A DNA stretch of 64,000 bases from Roseateles sp. GTDB lineage: Bacteria; Pseudomonadota; Gammaproteobacteria; Burkholderiales; Burkholderiaceae_C. Positions 43,871-51,501 of this stretch are shown here, piece by piece. Positions within the stretch are counted from its first letter, which is position 1; each line of letters begins with the position of its first letter. The DNA lies in assembly GCF_019237615.1 (NCBI RefSeq), contig NZ_JAFAGT010000069.1:62001-126000 (forward strand). The letters run 5' to 3'. The translations under genes and the position numbers were made by a program. The notes under the pieces are model-generated. The model worked only from the letters and a program-made list of their open reading frames with translations. It ran no database searches and was not told the DNA's origin.

Positions 43871-44988
43871 TCGCCCCCGCCCAGGCCCAGCCAGGCCGAC
43901 TTCAGCGCCGCGACGGCGGCGACCGCCACCTCCTGCCCGGCGCTCAGCCCGCCTGGCGCGCCCTGCACCTGGGCCTGCGTGCCGGCGCTGGCGACGACGC
44001 TGACCGGCGTCGCGACGAAACCGCGCGCGCTGCGCACGAACACGTAGGCGCGGCCTTCGTGATGTGTCAACGCCCGCAGCGGCAGCGCCCAGCCGCCACT
44101 CGGCGCCGGCGGCACCTGCACCTGCACGACCTCGCCTGGCCGCAGCCGCTCGGCGCCGCGCGTGACGCGGGCGCGCAGCGTCAGCGTCTGGCCCTCACCG
44201 ACGAGGGTGCCCAGCGACTGGGCCACCGCCGTCGCGTCGCGCCCGACGACCGGCACTGCCTGGCCGGGTTGCACGCTGGCGCCGGCCGGCACCTGCGCCT
44301 CCAGCCAGACCTCACGCGGGTCGGCGATGCGCGCCAGCGTGTCGGCCTCGCGCACGCGCTGGCCCAGCCGCACGTCCAAGGACGCGACCCAGCCACCGCT
44401 GCGCGCACGCACGACGAGGCCGTCGTCGAGCCGGCCGCCGGCCGCGATGCGCCCCAGGCCGGCCGCATCCGCGCCGGCCAGGCGCAGCGCAGCCTCAGCC
44501 TGGCGCAGCGCGGCGTCCGCCCCCTGCAGCGCGGCCTGCGCCTCCTGCACGCGACGCTCGGGGATGATGCCTTCGGCGAACAGCTGGCGCTCGCGTTCCA
44601 GCGTCTGGCGCGCGAGCCGCGCCCGCGCCCCCGCCTCCATGCCGCGCAGCTGCAGCTCACCATAGGCCGGGCTTGCCAGGCGCAGCAATGGCTGCCCGGC
44701 CTTGACCGGGTCCTGCGGATTCACGAACAGCCGCTCGACGACGCCGTCCACCGGCGCGCTGACGAGCATGTCGAGCTGGGGCGGCAGCACGACCCGTGCC
44801 GGCGCGGCCAGGCCCGCCACGGCGGCCGGCGCATCGAGCCTGCGCAGGCCGACGCCGAGGGCCTGCATCTGCGCGGGCGACATGGCGAATTCGGCCGTCG
44901 GCGTGGCGGCGAGAGCAGGCAGGCCGACGCCGAACAAGGCAGCGGCCAGAGCTGACGCCAGGCGGCGTCTGCAGAGACTGAGGGACAT
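43867..44988 (-). CDS. Membrane fusion protein of heavy-metal efflux (CzcB-like)
   Basis: This 373-residue periplasmic adaptor has a signal peptide (LASALAAALFGVGLPALAA), a barrel-sandwich domain around VSAPVDGVVERLFVNPQDPVKAG, and a helical hairpin at about 115-180 (GARARLARQTLERERQLFAEG then ALQGADAALRQAEAALRLAG). A beta-barrel and membrane-proximal domains follow. It has no long His-rich tail. GGAGTGA precedes the ATG. It is the first gene of the operon; the control region lies within the next 450 bases. Confidence 0.9.
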   Translation of the reverse strand: MSLSLCRRRLASALAAALFGVGLPALAATPTAEFAMSPAQMQALGVGLRRLDAPAAVAGLAAPARVVLPPQLDMLVSAPVDGVVERLFVNPQDPVKAGQPLLRLASPAYGELQLRGMEAGARARLARQTLERERQLFAEGIIPERRVQEAQAALQGADAALRQAEAALRLAGADAAGLGRIAAGGRLDDGLVVRARSGGWVASLDVRLGQRVREADTLARIADPREVWLEAQVPAGASVQPGQAVPVVGRDATAVAQSLGTLVGEGQTLTLRARVTRGAERLRPGEVVQVQVPPAPSGGWALPLRALTHHEGRAYVFVRSARGFVATPVSVVASAGTQAQVQGAPGGLSAGQEVAVAAVAALKSAWLGLGGGE

Positions 44989-45441
44989 GGGTTCACTCCG
45001 GTGCAGCCGCCCGTGGCGGGCGACGCCGGCGCAGTATTCGCACAGACCTTAAGCCGGGCTGAAGCGGGCGACATACGCCCTTGCGTCGCCGTCGATCGGC
45101 CGGCGCCGGGCGTTCATCATTGCCCTGAAGACGCCGGCCGTCTCATCAACCCGGACGGCGCTCCTCCCCAACATCGGCTCCGATCCGTTCTTCGGGGCGA
45201 TCGGCTCGCCTTGCGCTTCTCCGGCTTTCGGGAGGCCTGTCGGGCTCATGCCCCCACGGGGGTGTTGCCGGCGCTGTTGGCCCCGCCGGCCTCGATCGAG
45301 TCACACGGCCTGCCGCATCGACTTTCACAACTAGTTGACAAATAGCCACGCTCGACCACCCGTTCCCGGGGGGACCCGGCTCCAGGAGCATGACAGACTG
45401 GCGTCACTTCTGCAGCTGTTGGCAGAGTCGTAAGGTCAGCG
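44989..45441. other. 453-base divergent control region without a convincing gene
   Basis: This region separates the efflux operon (left, minus strand) from the pilus-locus kinase (right, plus strand). It contains the repeat at 45048-45069. Short open frames on both strands have no recognisable domain. A TTGACA-like stretch occurs near 45336, but no good -10 partner is visible. Nothing else can be supported. Confidence 0.5.
45048..45069 (-). promoter_or_regulatory. CTTAAG/CTGAAG 11-bp repeat upstream of efflux operon
   Basis: CTTAAGCCGGG at 45048 and CTGAAGCGGGC at 45059 agree at 8 of 11 positions and are one helical turn apart. This is the CTTAA-N6-CTTAA geometry used by PmrA/QseB-type regulators, and it lies 60 bases upstream of the first gene of the operon encoding such a regulator. 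Confidence 0.5.
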
Positions 45442-47118
45442 ATGTGGTGGCGCCGAATATCGGGGATTGCCGACACGCCGAGTTCCGATCCCGGTCCCTC
45501 GGTCGAGATGCGGCGCTGCTCCGCCGGGGTGCGAGTGGTCACCGCCCTGATGTGCAGCGCGCTGATCATCAATAGCGAAGCACATATTGCCTCGACCTCG
45601 GCCTATGTGATGCTGGCCTACAACGCCTGGGCCGGCTGGCTGCTGTGGAGCGAGGCACGCGAACGGCCGCTGGTATCGAGCCTGCTGGCCTACTGGGTCG
45701 ACGTTGTCTGGGCCTGCGCGATGATGAAGCTGTTCAGCATCGGCGTGATGACGATGATGTTCGTGACCCTGATCCATCCGGTCGTGCTGACAACGATCGG
45801 CTACGGCGTCGGCCATGGCGTGCTGCTCTCTGCCGTCGCTGCCGCCGGCATGCTGCTGGACGCCAACTCGGTCCTGCTGCAGCTGCCCGGTCCGAACCGC
45901 TGGGGTGGCCTCATCGACCTGGCGGTGCTGCTGTTGATGCCGGCGGCCGCGTTGCTGGCCCGGCCGATGCGCGTGCTGCACCGCTGGCTGGCGCTGATCG
46001 GCGAACTCGAGACCCGGCTTGATCCGCGGCGTGGCCTGGAACCTATCTGCACCGAGCTGGTCGAACGCCTGCGCGGTGGCACCCAGGCCGATGTGGTCGC
46101 ACTGGTACTGCCCAGCAAGGTCGGTGCGCCGGCCATGATCGCCAGCCGCGAGGATGGCGGCTTCCGTGCCAAGGCTCTGGCACATGCCCAGCTGGAGCAA
46201 CTGCTGGCGCCGGCCCTGCAGACCCCTCTCAGCTACGTGCAGCGTCGCTGGTGGGACCCGCGGCCCTGCCTGCGCCTGCATGGCAAGGGAACTCCGCCGC
46301 GTACGCTGCTGGAGCCGCTGGGCGAGCTGGCGCGGCTGCTCGATGTGCGCAGCCTGCATGTGGTGCCACTGAGCCGCTACGAGCGCCAGTACGGCCATTT
46401 CGTGATCGGCTACCGTGGCCTGCGCAGCGCCGACCAGGACCTGTCGGCGCTGGCCGGGGCCGCCCCGGAGCTGTTGCGCATCATCGAGCAGGCCGCGCTG
46501 GTTGACCAGCTGCAGGAGGAGAGCGCCAGCCATGAGCGCGCCCGCATAGGGCGAGACCTGCACGACAGCGCCATCCAGCCCTATCTGGGCCTGAAGTACG
46601 CGGTGGAGTGCGTAGCACTGCGCATTCCGGCAGACAACCCGGCACGCACCGAGGTCGACGCGTTGGCCGAGCTGGTGAACGCCGAGGTTGCCTCGCTGCG
46701 CGAGCTGATCTCCGGCCTGCGAACCGGCGGGCAGCATGGCGACAACGCCCTGGTGCCTGCCGTGCGCCGCCAGGCCCGCCGCTTCGCGCTACTGTTCGGC
46801 ATCGAGGTCGACATCGATTGCCCGGAGGCCCTGGCGACCACGCGGGCCCTGGCCGGCGCACTGTTCCACATGCTCAACGAGGCGCTCAACAACATCCGCA
46901 AGCACACGCCGGCGCGCCATGTCTGGATCGCCCTGCGCAGCGATGAGAGCGGGCTGGACCTGCGGGTACGCGACGACGCCGGCAGCGTCAGCGGCCGGGC
47001 GCGGGCCGACTTTCATCCGCATTCACTCAACCAGCGCGTCGGCGAACTCGGCGGCTCGCTGCAAATCCGACTGCACGACGGACTGAATACCGAACTCGCC
47101 ATCCGAATTCCGCTTTGA
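45442..47118 (+). CDS. NarL-type sensor histidine kinase at the head of the tad locus
   Basis: This 558-residue membrane kinase has about six hydrophobic helices in residues 30-195 (VVTALMCSALIINSEAHI, VMLAYNAWAGWLLW, MMKLFSIGVMTMMFVTLIHPV and others), then a GAF-like region (about 205-360). A HisKA_3 domain follows with phosphoacceptor H374 in RIGRDLHDSAIQPYLG. The N box reads MLNEALNNIRKH. The last part lacks a clear G box: DDAGSVSG is followed by LNQRVGELGGS with no GxGLxGM, so ATP binding may be atypical. The ATG is preceded by TAAGG. The paired regulator follows after 21 bases. Control of pilus genes is inferred. Confidence 0.85.
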   Translation: MWWRRISGIADTPSSDPGPSVEMRRCSAGVRVVTALMCSALIINSEAHIASTSAYVMLAYNAWAGWLLWSEARERPLVSSLLAYWVDVVWACAMMKLFSIGVMTMMFVTLIHPVVLTTIGYGVGHGVLLSAVAAAGMLLDANSVLLQLPGPNRWGGLIDLAVLLLMPAAALLARPMRVLHRWLALIGELETRLDPRRGLEPICTELVERLRGGTQADVVALVLPSKVGAPAMIASREDGGFRAKALAHAQLEQLLAPALQTPLSYVQRRWWDPRPCLRLHGKGTPPRTLLEPLGELARLLDVRSLHVVPLSRYERQYGHFVIGYRGLRSADQDLSALAGAAPELLRIIEQAALVDQLQEESASHERARIGRDLHDSAIQPYLGLKYAVECVALRIPADNPARTEVDALAELVNAEVASLRELISGLRTGGQHGDNALVPAVRRQARRFALLFGIEVDIDCPEALATTRALAGALFHMLNEALNNIRKHTPARHVWIALRSDESGLDLRVRDDAGSVSGRARADFHPHSLNQRVGELGGSLQIRLHDGLNTELAIRIPL

Positions 47119-47139
47119 CGGCAACTTCCGGGAGCCATC

Positions 47140-47886
47140 ATGACCTTCTGCGACATCAGGCAACCCGCCACCGATAGCCGTGCGATCAACGTCTTCCTGG
47201 CCGAGGACCACCAGATCACGCTCTGGGGCCTGCATCAGCTGATCGACGCGATGCAGCCACGCATGCAGGTGGTCGGTTGCGCCAGCACGCTGGCCGAGCT
47301 GCTCGCTCATGCGGAGCTGCCGGGAGCCGACGTGCTGCTGCTCGACCTGGACCTCGGCGGCGAGGATGCCGGCGCGGCGCTGAGCACGCTGCGCCAGCGC
47401 GGCAACGCCCATGTGCTGGTGCTGACCGGGGCCGACAACATCGAGCAGTACCGCGACGCCGTGCTGAAGGGCGCGCGCGGCGTGGTGCACAAGTCCGCGC
47501 CGGCGGCCACCATCCTGCGCGCGATCGAGCGGGTCAGCGAGGGCGAGGTCTGGCTGCACCGCGTCCTGCTGGGCGAGGTGCTGGGCCAGTTGACCGACAG
47601 CGGGCCGGTCTCGGCCGCACGCTGCGAGGATCCCGATGCACGTCGCATCGCCGGCCTGACGCCGCGCGAGCGCGAGATCGTTGCCATCCTGCTGCAGCGC
47701 TCCGGCGCCAAGCTGCTGTCTGTGGCCGACGAAGTGCGGATGAGCGAACACACGCTGCGCAATCACCTGACCACCATCTACAGCAAGCTGGGCGTGCGCG
47801 GCCGCCTGGAGTTGCATGTCTATGCCACTGCCCACGGCCTGGCCGGGCCGTTGCCCGGCACGCGCGGGGGGGGAGAAAACTCCTAA
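47140..47886 (+). CDS. LuxR/NarL-family response regulator
   Basis: This 248-residue regulator has a receiver (AEDHQITLWGLHQLI, phosphoacceptor D69 in LLLDLDLGG, KSAP late in the domain) and a LuxR-type helix-turn-helix. The latter reads LTPREREIVAILLQRSG, then VADEVRMSEHTLRNHLTTIYSKLGVRGRLEL. It pairs with the NarL-type kinase just upstream. GGGAG precedes the ATG. Its probable targets are the downstream tad genes. Confidence 0.92.
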   Translation: MTFCDIRQPATDSRAINVFLAEDHQITLWGLHQLIDAMQPRMQVVGCASTLAELLAHAELPGADVLLLDLDLGGEDAGAALSTLRQRGNAHVLVLTGADNIEQYRDAVLKGARGVVHKSAPAATILRAIERVSEGEVWLHRVLLGEVLGQLTDSGPVSAARCEDPDARRIAGLTPREREIVAILLQRSGAKLLSVADEVRMSEHTLRNHLTTIYSKLGVRGRLELHVYATAHGLAGPLPGTRGGGENS

Positions 47887-47964
47887 ACCATCGCGCGCCG
47901 CCTCCCTGGCGACGCGCGCCCGCACGGCGGAGCATCGGGGCCAGTCCCTCTTGAGGACCTCGCC

Positions 47965-48855
47965 ATGCCCAGCCTCGGTGCCAGCCTCCATTCGCCAGTC
48001 TCCTGGCCCTGCCGGCCTGCACCCGTTTGGTGCCTGACCCTGGCGCTGCTCGCGATAGACGGCCTCTGGATCGCCGGACAGGGCTGGCGTCTGGCCGTCG
48101 GCGATCTGCTGCTGCTCGCGCTCGCCCTCTGCGCGCTGCAGTTGCCGCTGCTGCTGCGGCGCTACCGGCGCGATGCCCGCATCGCCGGCACACTGCGGGC
48201 TGCCTGCCTGCTGCTGCTGTTCCAGGCCGGCGCAGCCTGCATGAGCTATCTGCTGATCGCCTTGGCGCCGCCGCTGGTCGACGGCGTGCTAGCGGGCTGG
48301 GATCACCTGCTGGGCCTCGACTGGCCGGCGCTGCAGCGCGCCCAGGCCAGGCTGCCGGAAACCGCCCAGGTGCTCCTGCGCTGCGCCTACAACAGCGGCC
48401 TGCCACAGATCCTGCTGGTGCTGCTTTACCTCGGCCTCAGCGGACGCGCCACGCGGCTGCAGGACTTCCTGCTGCGCTATGGCGTCGCCACGATGCTGGT
48501 CATCCTGCTGTCCGCGCCCTTCCCGGCAGCCGGCGCCTGGAAGCACTTCGGCACCGGGAACGGGTCCGATCTGGCCGCACTGGCGCATTTCGAGGCCTTG
48601 CGCGATGGCAGCCTTCGCGAGCTGGCGCTGAGCCGCATGCAGGGCCTGATCTCCATGCCCTCGCTGCATGCCGCCATGGCGGTGCTGCTGGCCCATGCGC
48701 TGCGTGGCACGCCGCTGCGCTGGCCCGGCCTGGTGCTGAACCTGCTGATGCTGGCCGCGACCCCGGTGGAAGGCGGCCACTACCTTGTCGATGTGCTGGC
48801 CGGCGTCGCGCTCGCACTGGCCGTCGTGGCCTGGCGGTTGCCACGCCAATCCTAG
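47965..48855 (+). CDS. PAP2-superfamily membrane phosphatase-like protein
   Basis: This 296-residue membrane protein has five to six helices. The two ends of a PAP2 acid-phosphatase site are visible: SMPSLHAAMAVLLAH and GGHYLVDVLAG, each with a catalytic-type His. The Lys/Arg-containing first motif is poorly conserved. The layout is close to PAP2_3 proteins (Aur1/Ipt1-like) that act on lipids. Its position between the regulator and the ICMT-type gene in the tad locus suggests a membrane-lipid role tied to pilus building, which is inferred. TTGAGGA lies just before the ATG. Confidence 0.8.
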   Translation: MPSLGASLHSPVSWPCRPAPVWCLTLALLAIDGLWIAGQGWRLAVGDLLLLALALCALQLPLLLRRYRRDARIAGTLRAACLLLLFQAGAACMSYLLIALAPPLVDGVLAGWDHLLGLDWPALQRAQARLPETAQVLLRCAYNSGLPQILLVLLYLGLSGRATRLQDFLLRYGVATMLVILLSAPFPAAGAWKHFGTGNGSDLAALAHFEALRDGSLRELALSRMQGLISMPSLHAAMAVLLAHALRGTPLRWPGLVLNLLMLAATPVEGGHYLVDVLAGVALALAVVAWRLPRQS

Positions 48856-48865
48856 GAGCTCTCGC

Positions 48866-49516
48866 ATGTCGCTCACGACTCGCCCCACCCTGGACGCCCC
48901 GGCCGAAGGCCGCCTCACCGAATGGCTGCTGCGCAGCTTCGCGCTGCTGGCGCTGGGCTTCATGATCGCGCGCTGGGGCTACGCATGGCTACGGGAACCG
49001 CAGCGCAGCACGCTGTTGCTGCTGCTCGTTTCCGAGGGCTACACGCTGCTGCTGGTGCTGCTGGCACGGCGCGCGGCACAGCGCGACCTGTCGCTGCCGG
49101 CGGTGGTTTCCACCATCTACGCCGCCGGCTTCGCCGTGCTGCTGGCCCCCGACCAGACCCAGGCCCTGGCACCCGAATGGCTGGGCGCGACGCTGCAGCT
49201 GTGCGGGCTGCTATGGCAGCTCGCGGCCAAGATCGCGCTGGGGCGCTCCTTCGGCCTGCTGCCGGCGCGGCGCGGCCTGGTACTGCGCGGCCCCTACCGG
49301 GTGGTCCGACATCCGATCTATCTCGGCTATCTGATCGGCCATTTCGGCTTCCTGCTGGTCAACTTCTCGTGGCGCAACGCCGCGGTGCTGGCCCTGCTCT
49401 ATGTGGCCCAGGTGGTGCGCATGCGGCGCGAGGAGGCGATGCTGTGTGCCGGACTGCCGGAGTACCGCGCCTATCAACGCCGCGTGCCCTACCGGCTGCT
49501 GCCGTTCGTCTACTAA
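48866..49516 (+). CDS. Isoprenylcysteine carboxyl methyltransferase-family protein
   Basis: This 216-residue membrane protein has five or so helices and the C-terminal ICMT/PEMT-like motif GPYRVVRHPIYLGYLIG followed by EEAMLCAGLPEYRAYQRRV. In this family the His-Pro and Glu-Glu residues bind S-adenosylmethionine. The bacterial substrates are mostly unknown; lipids and proteins have been proposed. TAGGAG precedes the ATG. The PAP2 gene ends 10 bases upstream, so the pair is co-transcribed. Confidence 0.85.
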   Translation: MSLTTRPTLDAPAEGRLTEWLLRSFALLALGFMIARWGYAWLREPQRSTLLLLLVSEGYTLLLVLLARRAAQRDLSLPAVVSTIYAAGFAVLLAPDQTQALAPEWLGATLQLCGLLWQLAAKIALGRSFGLLPARRGLVLRGPYRVVRHPIYLGYLIGHFGFLLVNFSWRNAAVLALLYVAQVVRMRREEAMLCAGLPEYRAYQRRVPYRLLPFVY

Positions 49517-49602
49517 GACTGGCGCCGGCCGGGAGGATTCTCCCCCCTCGCGCCGGCCCTTCCTCCCATTCGCGCCGCACTTGCCTTGCCTAGCATCGAC
49601 TC

Positions 49603-50106
49603 ATGGTCGCCCCGCAAGCCACAGTTCCGCAGGCAGCCGCCCCGCAGGCAGCTGTCGCTCCCTTCGGCGTGCTGCTGGTCGACGACCAACTGGCGGTGCG
49701 CGAGGGCCTGGCCAAGCTGATCGCCTGCGCACCGCTGCAGCTGTGCTGCCTCGGCACCGCGGCCAACAGCGCGCAGGCGATGCACGCGGTCCGCAGCCTG
49801 CGGCCCGACGTGGTGGTGCTGGACGTGGACCTCGGCGGCGAGGACGGGCTGGCCATGCTGCCGCTGCTGCTGCCGCTGGCCCGCGTGCTGGTGCTGACCT
49901 GCCACGGCGACCCGGCCACGCGCGAGCGTGCGCTGCGACTGGGTGCGCAGGCCTTCATCGAGAAGCACCGCCCTGCCGCCGAGCTGTTGGATGCCATGGT
50001 GCGTCTCGGTCGGATGAGGGGGGAGGAATGTCCCGCCGGGCAAGGGTCAAGCTCCTCCCGGGACATGGAGCCATCCTCAGCTGCGCGACCACTGCGCCGT
50101 TCCTAA
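49603..50106 (+). CDS. Stand-alone receiver (REC) protein
   Basis: This 167-residue protein has a NarL-like receiver: LLVDDQLAVREGLAKLI, phosphoacceptor D74 in VVLDVDLGGEDG, TCHGD and late EKHRP. The helix-turn-helix output expected for NarL-type proteins is absent; after residue 140 the sequence is Ser/Arg-rich and unstructured (SSSSRDMEP). The N-terminus has a Pro/Ala/Gln-rich stretch (residues 3-20). It lies directly upstream of the pilin genes. It may bind a partner, for example the TadZ or TadA proteins, or compete for phosphate from the kinase at 45442. Confidence 0.85.
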   Translation: MVAPQATVPQAAAPQAAVAPFGVLLVDDQLAVREGLAKLIACAPLQLCCLGTAANSAQAMHAVRSLRPDVVVLDVDLGGEDGLAMLPLLLPLARVLVLTCHGDPATRERALRLGAQAFIEKHRPAAELLDAMVRLGRMRGEECPAGQGSSSSRDMEPSSAARPLRRS

Positions 50107-50116
50107 AGTGAACCCC

Positions 50117-50305
50117 ATGGAACAGCAACGCACTCCCCAACACCGTCGGCCGCTACTGGTCGACGAGTCTGCGGTCACCGCGATCGAGTACGGCCTGCTG
50201 GCTGCCCTGATCGGGCTGGCCATCCTGGGGGCCATCACAGTGGCCGGCACCTCGCTGGTGGCGCTCTACCAGTACTGGTCGGCGGCCGTGGTCGCCGCCC
50301 TTTGA
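50117..50305 (+). CDS. Flp-type pilin 1
   Basis: This 62-residue pilin precursor has a short basic leader (residues 1-18), a processing region ESAVTAIEYGLLAALIG with Ala at -1 and Glu-Tyr at the conserved place, and one hydrophobic helix (LIGLAILGAITVAGTSL). The prepilin peptidase of the locus would cut after the Ala. The tail YQYWSAAVVAAL is distinct from pilins 2 and 3. An in-frame GTG at 50108 is also possible. It starts 11 bases after the receiver gene. Confidence 0.88.
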   Translation: MEQQRTPQHRRPLLVDESAVTAIEYGLLAALIGLAILGAITVAGTSLVALYQYWSAAVVAAL

Positions 50306-50329
50306 AACCGAGGAACCGAGGAACCGAGC
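50306..50329 (+). repeat. Tandem octamer repeat (AACCGAGG x3) at a start site
   Basis: Three 8-base units, AACCGAGG, AACCGAGG, AACCGAGC, run directly from the stop of pilin 1 to an ATG at 50330. Each unit holds a GAGG ribosome-site-like core; the second is 8 bases from that ATG. Copy-number change would alter spacing. It may be a weak or variable ribosome-entry stretch. Confidence 0.6.
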
Positions 50330-50449
50330 ATGACGCGTATTGCCGACCGGCGTCTCCCGAACGGGTCGACAGGGTCCGGATCCAACCCCGATGGATTCTT
50401 CACCGGCGCGGTCCAGCGCCTTGTCACTCAGCCAATGAAGGAAATCATC

Positions 50450-50632
50450 ATGCAACACCTCCACCGCTTCGTGCAGAAGTTCGGCCGCGACGAAGAGGCC
50501 GTCACCGCCATCGAGTACGGCCTGATCGCGGCACTGATCGCCGTCTTCATCATTGGCTCGGTCACCATCGTCGGCTCCAAGCTGGCTGCGGTGTTCACGG
50601 CCATTTCGACGGCGCTGGCCGGAGCACTCTGA
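50450..50632 (+). CDS. Flp-type pilin 2
   Basis: This 60-residue precursor has the leader MQHLHRFVQKFGRDEE, the processing region AVTAIEYG and a hydrophobic helix LIAALIAVFIIGSVTIVG. AAGGAA lies 6 bases before the ATG. An upstream ATG at 50330 would add 40 residues with no pilin features, so I keep the shorter form; ATG at 50435 is also in frame. The last 135 bases are nearly the same as those of pilin 3 (81 of the first 84 bases identical). It may be the major pilin. Confidence 0.85.
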   Translation: MQHLHRFVQKFGRDEEAVTAIEYGLIAALIAVFIIGSVTIVGSKLAAVFTAISTALAGAL

Positions 50633-50640
50633 GCCAGCCT

Positions 50641-50675
50641 GGGGCGTCCGGCCGGCAACGGCCGCGCTCCGCCCC
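50641..50675 (+). other. Bulged hairpin after pilin 2
   Basis: GGGGCG pairs with CGCCCC and CGGCC with GGCCG around a six-base loop, giving 11 pairs with an inner bulge. It begins 9 bases after the pilin 2 stop and has no T run. It may stabilise the pilin transcript or reduce read-through into the genes beyond. Confidence 0.5.
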
Positions 50676-50767
50676 GCCTGCTCACCCGATTCGCTGCCCC
50701 TTCACAAGAACAAACATCGATACGCAGCTCCGACACCCATCCCCTTCGCGCTACCGAGAGGTCCATC

Positions 50768-50947
50768 ATGCAAGTCGTCCGCCAGCTTCGCCACATCGCC
50801 CCCGATGAGACAGCCGTCACCGCGATCGAGTACGGCCTGATCGCGGCGCTGATCGCCGTCTTCATCATTGCCTCGGTCACCATCGTCGGCTCCAAGCTCG
50901 ACGCGGTGTTCACCGCCATCTCCACGGCCATCGCGGCCGCACTCTGA
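50768..50947 (+). CDS. Flp-type pilin 3 (59 residues)
   Basis: This small pilin is easy to miss. The ATG at 50768 has GAGAGG 6 bases upstream. The product has leader MQVVRQLRHIAPDET, then AVTAIEYGLIAALIAVF and IIASVTIVGSKLDAVFTAI, ending in AIAAAL. It is a close copy of pilin 2 (about 89% identical over 135 bases with a constant 315-base offset), so it probably arose by a recent tandem duplication. Differences cluster near the C-terminus. Confidence 0.9.
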   Translation: MQVVRQLRHIAPDETAVTAIEYGLIAALIAVFIIASVTIVGSKLDAVFTAISTAIAAAL

Positions 50948-50960
50948 GCGGCCCGCCGCC

Positions 50961-51491
50961 ATGAACCTGCGCGCCCTCTCCCTGACGCTGCTGGCACTGT
51001 GGTTGGCCGGCGCGGCGATGAGCGACCTGCGCTCGCGTCGTATCGCCAACCGTTGGCTGCTGGCCGGCACCGGCGTGGCACTTGCCCTGCATCTGCTGGC
51101 CATGGCGGGCAACGCCCGGCCACTGGCGGGTCATGGCTGGTCGGCGCCACTGGTCGGTGCTGCGCTGGGCCTGCTGCTGCTGCTGCCGCTCTACCTGTTG
51201 GGCGCAATGGGCGCGGCCGACATCAAGCTGATGACGATGGTGGGCGCCTTCGTGGGCCCGCTCGGCGTGGCCACTGCAGTGCTCTACAGCCTGCTGGCCG
51301 GCGGCTTGCTCTCACTGCTCTATCTGAACACCGCCGGCGTGCTGCCGCGCCTGCTGGCCAACCTGCGCACCCTGCACCGGGCCGGTCCGGACGGTGCCAC
51401 GCCACTGAGCCGCAGCGCCTCCCGCCTGCCTTACGCGGTGGCGATCGCGCTGGGCAGCGCTGCCGCCTTGCTGTGGCCGCTGGGGCGCTGA
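50961..51491 (+). CDS. tadV: Prepilin peptidase (TadV/CpaA-like, A24 family)
   Basis: This 176-residue membrane protein is an aspartic prepilin peptidase. The two catalytic Asp motifs are visible: MSDLRSRRIANR near residue 21-33 and GAADIKLMTMVGAF near 85-98. Six helices are predicted. There is no methyltransferase domain of the PilD type. It would cut the leaders of the Flp pilins and the TadE/F-like proteins. The ATG at 50961 lies 13 bases after the pilin 3 stop. Confidence 0.88.
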   Translation: MNLRALSLTLLALWLAGAAMSDLRSRRIANRWLLAGTGVALALHLLAMAGNARPLAGHGWSAPLVGAALGLLLLLPLYLLGAMGAADIKLMTMVGAFVGPLGVATAVLYSLLAGGLLSLLYLNTAGVLPRLLANLRTLHRAGPDGATPLSRSASRLPYAVAIALGSAAALLWPLGR

Positions 51492-51501
51492 ACGGGAGCC
51501 A

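Noticed and set aside
40772-44047. Long plus-strand open frame of 1091 codons
   Set aside because: Antisense to the CzcA-like pump; the product is His/Arg/Gln-rich with no domain, typical of a GC-rich shadow.
45001-45345. Short open frames in the divergent control region
   Set aside because: No recognisable domain or start signal, and the region carries a regulator-type repeat.
49518-49560. GC-rich hairpin after the ICMT-family gene
   Set aside because: Arms are imperfect and there is no T run, so I do not call it a terminator.
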